DNA of 64,000 nt, from contig JASDDO010000026.1 in NCBI GenBank assembly GCA_030015575.1, positions 452,639,096 to 452,703,095 of the forward strand, in the 5' to 3' direction. Under the pieces are notes generated by a model. That model did no database searches and was not told where the DNA came from. It worked only from the letters and a program-made list of their open reading frames with translations. Within the stretch, counting starts at the first letter, position 1, and each line of letters opens with the position of its first letter. Both the position numbers and the translations under genes were made by a program. Source of the DNA: Agapanthus africanus. Taxonomy: Eukaryota; Streptophyta; Magnoliopsida; Asparagales; Amaryllidaceae. Positions 49,501-58,105 of the stretch are shown in pieces.

Positions 49501-51021
49501 AATATAATTGCTTGACTTAGATTGTTAGCTGGTAGTTTTGACACGATATTAGTGTACTTCCCTTATATGCCATATTAGACATTGTAGTTATTACCTACCA
49601 CTTCATGCATACTGTTATTCAGTTGTTCATGCCTAGTTCATTATCATTGACATATGCACTTGTGATGATTTCTTGAGATTTATGATATTTCTGGATTTCG
49701 GGGAAAGCCGCAAAATTTACAACTTATGATCTTTTAAAATATAAAATGTTGCGGTTTTCTAGTGATGTAAAGTGTCGTCCACCATGAGTTTGCTGTGGTT
49801 TTGGAGATCCGTGTCGAGGAGTGGAGGAACCGTCACGGGTACATGGTGGGCCCGGTATGGTACCCCGGGGCAAGTGGAATGTGGTGTTGACGTTGAGCCT
49901 GGCTGGGGAGCACTACCTACTGGTGATATTACCCGACGCGTCGGATATCCGGAGGATACCGTCGTGGTCTTGAGATGGATGGTAGGGGCCGGTCCGGACT
50001 GACGGCGCCCTAGATATTGAGCTTGAGACATTGATATTTCGAGATAGTGAGATTTATGTTTTGTGTCGATGCTAGACACTGTTGATACTGATTTCATTAT
50101 GATACCTCAGTTTAAAAATACGAAGGAAATCTCACTAATTTATGAAAACAGTTTCTTCATTTACATGTATTCTGTTTCATGCATTCATACCTCATTCATA
50201 TGATATATTGCTACCTGAGGCACTGACACGGGCACATGAAATTATACTCGGGATAGATATTACCCTAGACATTGTCATAGGCTGCCTGTTATACATATAT
50301 TTGAGGATATTTTATGATCTTTGACCTAGGTTGCGTTATTTATGCGATTTCTGTGCGTAGATGTTTTTCTATTCACGAGTTGGCAACTCACCCCCGTTGT
50401 GCCCCAGTTTCTTGCAGATTTGCCGTACAGGTTTCCTTACGGCTTGCGGGCTCAGTTTCATTCGGGTGATTTGCTAGTAGGTGGGTTTACTTGTATCATA
50501 CCCCCATTATATATCTTGTATATCATTATTCTGTTGTATCTAGAAGTTCCATCAACCAAACATGTATCTATTGAGATAGAGACCAGTGTTGTTTATTCTT
50601 TCGACCTTAGAGTCGCTCGTTATATTTCTGGTGGTTTTGAGTTCCCTTTTGAGTTTTTGATCCTCGCCGTTGGCGTTGTATATTTATTGCTTGTGTGGTT
50701 GTGACCATCGTTTGACGAAGAGCTAGCTCCCGCTTGGGGATGCCTTTTTTCTTGATTTCGTATACTATTCATGTTGTATCCCGTTGGGGGCCAGTATTTA
50801 CAAAGGAGACTCTGCCGAAATTTTCAGTAAATTTTTGATGTTTTAAAAACCGCATAATTCGGCTTATGCTATTGAAATTACTTTCTTTAAGTTGGTTTTT
50901 CCTGCACTCTACTACTTTTCTTGGTTTGGATTTCTGGGTTTTCGGTTTACTTAGATTACGTACGCCTCGAGACGTTCGTAGTTTAAGTGCCGGTCATGTT
51001 CCGTACTTTCGGGTCGTGACA
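46560..51021 (+). repeat. L-d 3' LTR (4,462 bp)
   Basis: TGTAGCG...GTCGTGACA. Candidate splice signals: donor GAG/GTATAA at 47407/47408; acceptor 48241-48242, block 48243-48312, donor GTGAGT, palindrome gtagatttatatctac; gagttggcaactc then acceptor 50416-50417, block 50418-50480, donor GTGGGT; acceptor 50542-50543. Hairpins: 49411-49421 with 49466-49476; GTGTC/GACAC at 50063-50079. Reading frames here are short and unshared. Confidence 0.8.
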
Positions 51022-52390
51022 CACAATATTCACTAAATATCTTAAATAAGTCATACAAACCTTTTCCATAATTTAATCTCATTAATTTTCATAAAACCAA
51101 AAATTCTAGTTTGCAATTTTATCCAATTTTAACAATTTCAAGCAAAAATGCACAAAACAACAACTAAGCTCGGGTTTGCATGATCCAAAGTATTAAATTT
51201 TAATTTATAATATTAATAATGTCATGAAAACCTAATTGGATTTTTCTCTTAGTTATATCCATAGTTTACAAAAACCTAGTTTGTTAAAAAGCTTAAGTTT
51301 GGACATTTTTCATGTAACAACTTGTATTTAGCAACTAGATTAGTTTTAACAAGTTTTAAGATACTAGCCCACATCACACAACCTTGCACAATTGATCACA
51401 ACCCAACTCCAAAACAAAACCCTAACTTGAATTTCTTAATCATGCAATTGAACCGATGTAAAACCTAATTAACACTTAATTAAAATCTTAGATTAGAACA
51501 AGTATCAATTGGAAAAGGGTTATACCTCAAAGTAGTTTGAAATGAGATCCACACTTGCCAAAACATAGCCCCCAAAATGTCATCTTGCTCCAAGGATTCA
51601 AGCTAGCATGGGCAAGGAAATAATGGGTCAAGGTTGGATTTGAGTTTTAGCTTGATTTGTGATGGAATTTTGGAGATTTTTTTTGAAGGGTTTTGAGTGG
51701 AATGAGAGGAGAAAAAGGGGAGGGCAGATGAGAGGGGCTCGGCTGCAGCATTGGGCAAGAGAGGAGAGAGGGTGAGGTGGGGAAAATTCAAGTGAAGAAA
51801 GTCCGAACTCCACCAAAGTCAAAGCCCATACTCATTTTACTATTTCTCTCATTTCCTTTGTTTTCTTTCTTTCAAAACCCTTTTCAAGTGGGGAAAAATT
51901 AGGAATAGGCTGCCAAGGGGCTCGGCCAGTAAGACATTGGGATGGGTGTGGGTTTGTGTGGGTGAGAAAAATGAGAAATGTTATACCCCAATTCTATTTA
52001 CACTAATATCACTATTTAAGCCTTTTTCTTCGATATTTCTAAAGCCGTTTAACAGCTTCATTTCATTTCAGAAACAATATTTTACATGTTAGTTTAGTGT
52101 GTCATGATGCACAAAATTTTTATTAACCCATTCCAATTTGTAATTTTCCCTAATTAAACGTATTAGTGACGGCTTAAAATAATATTAAAATAATTATTTT
52201 CCGAAAATTTTTCAGAAAATTAGAAATTTTACCAGTGGCTCAATAAACACCAAATACCAGTAATTTCATAGCTAGAATATGTATATTTAATTTTATATTT
52301 GAATATATTTATGTCTTGATTTTTACGGAAAACACCCGTTATTTTACCGATTTTCCTAAATTTCACCTAAACGATTTTCGACACGTTACA

Positions 52391-52597
52391 ATCATAGTCC
52401 TGGTAGTCAAGTACTCATCCTAAGGGCCTTATCAATATGTATCATAGAGACAATCAGTGTACATGTTAAGATAAAGAGCAACCTAATAGCATACTATCAT
52501 GTCGAGCAAGAAAGTCCTCCCTATATATGTCCAAGCATCCACTACAATATACATCATATATACAGTAATGGCCTCTAGGACATACATATTACTAACA
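52391..52597 (-). mobile_element. Duplicated copia LTR scrap
   Basis: Second copy of 26895-27101 with a few substitutions, between the L1 LTR end and L-c. Confidence 0.55.
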
Positions 52598-53527
52598 GTT
52601 TGTACGTGTTATTAGTCGATTTATGAGTTGCACTTGCTATGTTTTGTGTGATTTTAGGGGCGAGTGCAGGGACTTCGGGCGCCTCGAAGAAAGGAAAGCA
52701 GGTGGTTGGATTTACTTAACTCGAGATCGTCGGTGAGTAGATTTAACATCTACGGGGAATTCGCCCGTATGGCGTTAAGCGTCAGGGATAGATATGATAT
52801 GATATTAGTCGCGTGTTTATATGCACATAATGAGGTTGTGCATGAGCATCATTGCATATTATTACTTGTTGTGCCTGGACTTGTACCCATTGGACATTGC
52901 ACCATTACTGATGGTTCATGTTACACGAGCACTAATTGTATGCTACACACACCATCGGTAATTGCCATGTCACGCACAACATATATACATATGTGATATT
53001 GTATTGGTTATTGACATTGAGACATTGATTCTTTTTCCATTGCGCATATGAAATGTAGCATGCATGCATACCTACATGCTTACACATATACCTTGCTATA
53101 GCTACATGTTCACCTATAAATGATGTTGCGTTGGATTTTGGAGAAATTGGAAACCACATGATATATTTAAAAACTTGATTCATTTAAATAGCGGTTTTAC
53201 CTTGATATGCTCATATTACTGTTCTATGTTGCATATATCATATTTCATGGTTTTACGCATTGAGATATGGATTTCATGTGATTACGGATTTGAAAACCGT
53301 GGGGATATTTCAAGAAAGTATGAATTGTTTTGAAAACCCGGTTTCTCTTGATATGATACTTCGATGCGTCCACCATGAGTTTTCTCAGTTCTAAGATTTG
53401 TATTAGAACCCGATGCGAGGAGTTGGATGATTCCGTTTGCGGGTTCATGGTAGACCCGGTATGGTACCCGGAGCAAGAAAGGGATGTCGCGCAGTAGACG
53501 ATGAGCCTGGCAGTGGGACTACTACCT
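52598..53527 (+). mobile_element. Duplicated L-c, cut by the Tat element
   Basis: Matches 27102-28043 and stops at ...ctactacct. It keeps the donor and palindrome near 52737-52756 and a hairpin (52904-52915 with 52951-52962) whose stem differs from copy A by one compensatory base pair. Confidence 0.75.
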
Positions 53528-54331
53528 TGTTCCCCTCCGAACGGCGGCCGGGACGTCGGGACGTCTGAGGCGTTAGGTTCGGGGCAGATGCTAGTTGGTG
53601 CTATCCGTCCACCTCTCCGAAGATGCCAAGTTGATTTATGGCACCATATATCGAAGGTTTAAACGGATGCGACCGATGTAGCAGACTTCGTCAGATTCCC
53701 CCTCGTTTGAGGGGTTTTTGATTGTGGGGACGCTCTTCCCTGCAGGCGCAAGCCCCTGCAGTTAATTACGCTACCTCATTGCGGTAACAACTTTCTCCTT
53801 CTCCAGATGGTCACTTCGTGTCGTGGGTGTTTGTTTTATTGCCCGTGGATTGTTTACGGAGACTGAGTTATGTCGTCGCCCGTAGGGCGTGGACTAGCCC
53901 AAATCCGCATTATCTTAAATTTGGTTTTGGGGGGGGTTTTGGTTTGAGGATACGTCAGCCCTACTCGAGGCTGAGATCAACTCAAACGTTTGTTAAGGAT
54001 ACGTTAGTCTAACTTTGTGACTAAGATCAACTTAACGGGATCGTTTAGATCCGACAAAAGAGTGTTTGGACTCTAATGTTCCAGTTTAGGGACATAGTGG
54101 TCCATCGTCTGTATGGCTGTCGGGACCCATCACCTCTCTGACGACGTTGAAGGATTACAACGACAGATGCCAGAGGAGTTCAGAGATGTACCCTTGAGCC
54201 GGAGTTAATTTGGGGGATTCGTAGTCCAGTATGTTTGAGGGTTTAAGGACGCGTTAGCCATCTCCAAGGCTAAGATCAACTTAAACGGGGCCGTTTAGGT
54301 CCAACGAAAGAGCATAGGAAAGGGCTCTATT

Positions 54332-54520
54332 GTTCTAGTTTAGGGACATCGCGGTCCGTGGGTAGTTTAAGGACATCGCGGTCCGTGGGTAGTTTAAGGA
54401 CATTGCGGTCCGTGGGTAGTTTAAGGACATTGCGGTCCGTTGTTAGTTTTAAGACATCTCGGTCAAGGTTAAGGACGTCGTAGTCCGTGGGTTTAAGGAC
54501 TCCACAGTCCGGTATGTGCT
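54332..54520. repeat. 27-bp tandem repeats with GGAC...GTCC hairpins
   Basis: Units of tagtttaaggac + 6 nt + gtccgtggg. The cores read GGACatcgcgGTCC, GGACattgcgGTCC, GGACgtcgtaGTCC and GGACTccacAGTCC, with a degenerate GAC..GTC member. Related cores occur at 59560-59900 and 62750-62860. Confidence 0.75.
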
Positions 54521-54700
54521 CTGGATGCTTCACACGGGTTCACTGCCGTGCTTAGCGAGGACCAGGCTCCGCTCTGGATGCTTCACACGGGTTCACTGCC
54601 GTGCTCTGCGAGGACCAGGATCCGCTCTGGACGTTTCCCACGGGGTCAAAGAGTGACATTATCCGTGTTCCACGTAACCAGGAATTTTGCATTAGGCATG
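54519..54700. repeat. Single-unit version of the 171-bp repeat, inside the LTR
   Basis: Shares its upstream junction (ggactccacagtccgg, then gctctggatgcttc) with the array at 59910. It holds the two 53-bp subunits and the 65-bp subunit once each, then leaves the repeat at ttttgcatta. Confidence 0.8.
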
Positions 54701-55019
54701 GGTTTAAGGACCCCACAGTCCATATCATGAATGGTCATCGGGACCCGTCACCTCTTTGAAGACATTGAGGGATTACAATGCCAAGTATCAAAGGAGTGAA
54801 GAGATGTACCCTAGAACCGGAACGGCTTGAATAGTCCCTGACCCAATTTGGGGTCAAGACTAATTAATTATGTTATGAGCCCATTAGCCCAGTTAATCAC
54901 AAATTGAGGACTTATGGCCAGCTTGGGCTAAGTCCAGTCAGGTCTGGAATATTGACTTCTTGTTGGTTCATTGAGGGAGAGGCTTTGCCTCTATCCCTTT
55001 AGCCAATTGGGCCAAAACC

Positions 55020-55263
55020 TAGTGTTAAACACTACAGAGCAATCAGTGTTGAACACTGGGAATGAGGTTGACAAGTTAGTGTTTAACACTAAGAGATAGT
55101 TGGTGTTAAACACCAGCGACAAGGCTTTTCAAATTAGTGTTAAACACTAAAACAGATCAGTGTTGAATACTGCAAATAAAGCTTTTTAATCAGCGTTGAA
55201 TGCTAAGGCCCAACAGTGTTTTAACACTGGGTTTGAGAGTTTTAATTTAGTGTTAAACACTAA
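55020..55263. repeat. Nine palindromes with TTAA/TTGAA centres
   Basis: AGTGTTAAACACT types at 55021, 55044, 55076, 55101, 55134, 55158, 55192, 55214 and 55247. Arms vary in step: AGTG/CACT, GGTG/CACC, TTAGTG/CACTAA, CAGTG/CACTG, AGCG paired with TGCT (one G-T), CAGTG with TACTG. Spacing is irregular (about 20-34 bp). Confidence 0.8.
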
Positions 55264-56210
55264 GGCAAGAGGGGTCACGTGGCAGCACGTGAGAGCGCCC
55301 TCCCTTCGTTTGTTCTGCTGACATTGCTACATCTTTCAGGGCATCACGTGCCATCACGTGACGGGCAATCATATGCCTATGTATCAGAGCCTCTTGTCAA
55401 GGGTCACGTGGGTCACGTGGGGTGCTGTTTCAAGGGGCTTTCTGTATATCTCTTGAGGGGGTCACGTGGTGGCACGTGACCCTGCCTTCATGTATTTTGT
55501 TTGGAGTCTTTGTTAATCTTTTTCAGGAATTAAATTCCTCGAGCTGTAGATTTTCAGAGGAATTAAATTCCTACTTCCTTTCGAAGACTTTGTTTTTTCT
55601 CGAATAGAGTTTAACTCTGAATTTTCTGTAGGAATTAAATTCCTCATATATGCGAGGGGCTGAATAGGGTTAAACCCTAATAAAAGTTTCTTAAGGAGTT
55701 TAAACTTCCATCCTCTGTTAAATTATGATTAAGGGAATTGAATTCCTGATGTTTCAACAGAACTGGTTTTTTACTTAGGGTTAAACCCTGTTTCTTCTTT
55801 TGTTCTGAAGGAATTAAATTCCCATGATATAGGGTCCAGCCCTACTTTTATTTTGGAGGAATTAAATTCCTATAGTTCTGTGAGAATTAAATTCTCGAGC
55901 TTGCATTCCTTCTCTATGTTTTGGATCTGCATGGCAGGATCTCGACCCATTGAGAATTAAATTCTCAACCTTAAGGGGAGATGTGCGCTTTGCAGATCCT
56001 CTATCAAAGAGAGAAGAAATATGTTCTTCTGTTTTTACATATCAGAGTTAAACTCTGTTGAGAATTAAATTCTTTTTCTTTCCAAAAGGCTTTCCCTTTC
56101 TTACCTAGGGTTTTTGCAGAAGATCTGAGTCTTTTTCAAGTATCAAAGCTCTTCTCCTTTTCTCTTTTCTTCTCTGCGTATGTATATCTCTTTTTTTTTG
56201 TGTCCCTTGG

Positions 56211-56226
56211 CTCCTATTTATAGGAG
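56211..56226 (-). promoter_or_regulatory. Tat LTR TATA box inside a perfect palindrome
   Basis: The minus strand reads TATAAATA (plus 56215-56222) in the middle of CTCCTAT/ATAGGAG, an unbroken palindrome. Transcription would start near 56185 and read leftwards, giving a long R-U5. Confidence 0.6.
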
Positions 56227-56950
56227 AAGCAGTCGCATCAATCAGTTTTTTGACGAATCTTCATTGAGATTTGATTTGCGTCCATTATTCATTTTGGGCC
56301 TTTGGATTATCAGGTGAATTTTATTCACCATTGGATCTTGAATCCAGAGATTCTCCTTTGTTATTTTGGTTAGATTTAAGGGGGAAATCTTTCCAAACCC
56401 GAGATTTTCCATAGATAGATGATATTTAATCATCTCTGAATCTTTAATTTGATTGGTCCCAAATAATTACTTTCCTTTGGGAAGATTCGAATTTCCTTCA
56501 GAATTTAATTCTGTCGTCAAAAATGGGCTTTGAAAGCCGGTCACGTGTGACCACGTGACCCATGGTCACGTGTAGACACGTGACCCTCTTTGGAATGAAG
56601 AATCCTCTTCCTTTCTGCGCTATCTTCCGGTTGCTGTTGTAGCCATCACGTGCTACCACGTGACGCCTGGTCACGTGTGAGCACGTGACCCCTATCTGGC
56701 GCTTCTTTCTTTGGTTCAATTGGAGAGCGAGTTTGCTGCTTTGAACGTCACGTGTCGACACGTGACCCTGGTCACGTGGGAGCACGTGACCTCTTCTGAA
56801 GCTTTTTTCCTTGACTTGATCAGCGAATCAAAGTGCGCTTTTTCTGTATTTTATAGGTCACGTGTCAACACGTGACTGCTGTCACGTGTAAGCACGTGGC
56901 CTCTTTTGAAGCTTTTCCCAGAAGCTTTCCTGATTTTAAATCAGGAAACA

Positions 56951-56963
56951 AATGCCCCCACAG
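56951..56963 (-). other. Tat polypurine tract (candidate)
   Basis: The minus strand reads ctgtgggggcatt directly before the proposed LTR start TGTTTCC. Purine-rich, correct position and orientation relative to pol. Confidence 0.55.
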
Positions 56964-57000
56964 CGTTGTTCTCACGTGTCAGCACGTGAGTGCAACGCTG
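56961..57000. promoter_or_regulatory. 40-bp palindrome with paired G-boxes upstream of antisense-ORF promoter
   Basis: Nested arms CAGCGTTG..CTCACGTG and CACGTGAG..CAACGCTG around a tcag loop. It sits about 65 bp upstream of the plus-strand TATA and beside the PPT, between two divergent transcription units. Confidence 0.7.
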
Positions 57001-57065
57001 TCATCTCTCGCGACCGTTGGATTCCTTTAGGGATCTGGGGAGATGAAACGTTTCCATTGTTTTTC

Positions 57066-57073
57066 TATAAATA
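57066..57073 (+). promoter_or_regulatory. TATA box for the antisense ORFs
   Basis: TATAAATA in a T-rich context, on the strand opposite to pol, about 530 bp before the first antisense ORF and 160 bp before a good splice donor. Confidence 0.6.
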
Positions 57074-57226
57074 CTGCTGTCTCTTCATAGGAGCCTTCAC
57101 TTTTGCCCATCTTCTTCTTCTGAGAACTTTTTCTGAGAATTTAATTCTCTTCTTCCAGAGCTTAGTTCTCTGTTTTAAAATATTTTCAGAGTTTAACTCT
57201 GCTCAAAAGGAATCCTTTTTCCTCAG

Positions 57227-57593
57227 GTAATGTTCTTGGACAACGATGGACCTTCACATTTTCCTGGATTTTAAATCCAAAACAAGGGTTTTTACCCTTC
57301 TTTCTTCATATTTTCCATAAGAACATGAAACTGTTTAATCTTTCAACTGTAGATCTCTTAGGGTTTAGATGATCTTTGAAGAGATGATGATGGCGGTTCA
57401 AACCCATGGAATTTAATTCCATCAAAAAATGTTTTTGGGAATTTAATTCTCTTTTCTTAATAAGGAATTTAATTCCAACGAAGAACTCGATTTCTTCACA
57501 CAGAGGCTTCCTGTGGTCTCTTGGCCCAAGGTTGTTCTTCCTGCAATTAATGCAATGGGGGCTTTGTAATGATGCTAGTGACTTTTATTTTAG
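57227..57593 (+). other. Putative 5'UTR intron of antisense ORF 1
   Basis: Donor CAG/GTAATG at 57226/57227 and acceptor ttttattttag at 57593, six bases ahead of the ATG at 57599. Splicing would remove the out-of-frame and upstream ATGs between, including the in-frame one at 57569. Confidence 0.5.
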
Positions 57594-57598
57594 GTATC

Positions 57599-58105
57599 AT
57601 GGACGCCCATCTGTATCGTCTTGACGAGATCATTTCCTATGGGAACATTCGTGCGCTGGGCCGCAGTCAGAACCAGGAGTTCACCGATGCTCAGTGCGCC
57701 GAGATCATGAGCCGCTTTGACGAGTACAACCATCGACTACTTCCCCGTCGCTCTTCTCTTCTGAGGCTGATCGTGCTGGCGATCCGGGAGGCCCTTCCTC
57801 TCTTTTGCGCCGGCATACCACTCGGGGACTTAGACGCTGCCGAGGATAAGGTGCATTCGGTGTACCTTATGGGCTTGATCTCAAAGAGGAGGCGGGATGA
57901 TCTCATTGATCTCCTTCATCAGCTTTTTCAACAATCAGCCATACTGGGCGCCTATCGGAGGATAGAGGACATCCGCGGGGATCCCGATGCTTGTGACCGT
58001 GAGCGAAAGCATACTCGGGAGGTTCGCAATGTTTGGAAGGTTTTGAATAAAGTTAATTTTGAGTTTCTCAACCCATGCCCCGCATCTGAAGTGTTTCCAT
58101 TGTAA
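57599..58105 (+). CDS. Tat antisense extra ORF 1 (168 aa), function unknown
   Basis: Plus strand, opposite to pol, between pol and the 3' LTR. I chose ATG 57599 because an acceptor lies just before it; an in-frame ATG at 57569 would add ten hydrophobic residues. The protein looks soluble and helical, rich in Arg/Glu/Leu, with no signal peptide or membrane segment. LDAAEDK is at residues 78-84 and FLNPC at 156-160. The coding part is clearly more GC-rich than the AT-rich flanks, as for a selected frame. Tat elements in several plants carry antisense ORFs of unknown role, and position supports that identity; sequence homology to them was not tested. It resembles the next ORF. It could act as a regulator or nucleic-acid binder, but nothing seen proves this. 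Confidence 0.7.
   Translation: MDAHLYRLDEIISYGNIRALGRSQNQEFTDAQCAEIMSRFDEYNHRLLPRRSSLLRLIVLAIREALPLFCAGIPLGDLDAAEDKVHSVYLMGLISKRRRDDLIDLLHQLFQQSAILGAYRRIEDIRGDPDACDRERKHTREVRNVWKVLNKVNFEFLNPCPASEVFPL

Larger units (their letters stand above)
43557..51021 (+). mobile_element. L-d: L-family element with deleted 5' LTR, TSD cacaa
   Basis: Flanked by cacaa at 43552-43556 and 51022-51026; copy A has the uninterrupted site ccacaatattcac near 25528. Only 129 bp of the 5' LTR remain (43557-43685), identical to the start of the 3' LTR (46560 onwards). The rest of the 5' LTR and the primer site are gone. Internal region 43686-46546, PPT, then a full 3' LTR of 4,462 bp. No gag-pol. It is present only in the second duplicate, so it is one of the youngest insertions. 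Confidence 0.85.
40286..52390 (-). repeat. Duplicated L1 5' LTR, split by L-d
   Basis: Pieces 40286-43556 and 51027-52390. The LTR end has mutated from ...GTGACA to ...GTGATA (minus strand). A TG/TA microsatellite at 42351-42394 has expanded relative to copy A, while the (AT)n at 42810-42828 is shorter than its partner at 24769-24802. Hairpin 41883-41948 and the splice-like blocks are retained. Confidence 0.75.
35442..53527. other. Tandem duplication, copy B
   Basis: The second copy of 17406-28043, containing L-d as an extra 7,465 bp plus its TSD, and ended on the right by the Tat element. The left junction falls in ttcatattc (35442-35450), which is shared by Copia-1 (17406-17414) and is close to the expected L-e continuation (catattc also occurs in L-d near 49372). 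Confidence 0.85.
53528..56950 (-). repeat. Tat 3' LTR (about 3.4 kb)
   Basis: Ends TGTTCCCC (left) and GGAAACA (right) form short imperfect terminal inverted repeats, and a purine-rich tract lies just outside the right end. A minus-strand TATA lies at 56215-56222. R-U5 (left) carries a run of 27-bp repeats with GGAC...GTCC hairpins (54332-54520), one unit of the 171-bp repeat (54519-54700) and two copies of an 80-bp block (54126-54200, 54726-54810). Palindromes fill 55020-56950. The right boundary is my best reading rather than proven, as the 5' LTR is not in view. Confidence 0.6.
55274..56990. repeat. Thirteen paired CACGTG (G-box) palindromes
   Basis: Form GTCACGTG-N4-CACGTGAC with the spacer differing each time (gcag, ccat, gtgg, tgac, taga, ctac, tgag, tcga, ggag, tcaa, taag, tcag; one pair has 3 nt). 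The two hexamers start 10 bp apart. Pairs lie at about 55274, 55349, 55402, 55459, 56539, 56564, 56646, 56670, 56748, 56770, 56857, 56880 and 56972. Those from 56539 on are upstream of the minus-strand TATA, in U3. Confidence 0.85.
55525..57475. repeat. About 25 dispersed TTAA/TTTAA-centred palindromes
   Basis: Arm pairs include AGGAA/TTCCT (55525-55539, 55558-55572, 55630-55644), AGAG/CTCT (55606-55618), TAGGG/CCCTA (55665-55679), GAGAA/TTCTC (about 55880, 55951) and CAGAA/TTCTG (about 56500). They continue past the LTR end into the antisense-ORF leader (57130-57475). Confidence 0.75.

Noticed and set aside
53528-53692. Very short (165-bp) Tat LTR ending at ttcgtca
   Set aside because: A pyrimidine-rich tract follows, but a minus-strand TATA far to the right and the matching GGAAACA end with a purine tract at 56950 fit a 3.4-kb LTR better.
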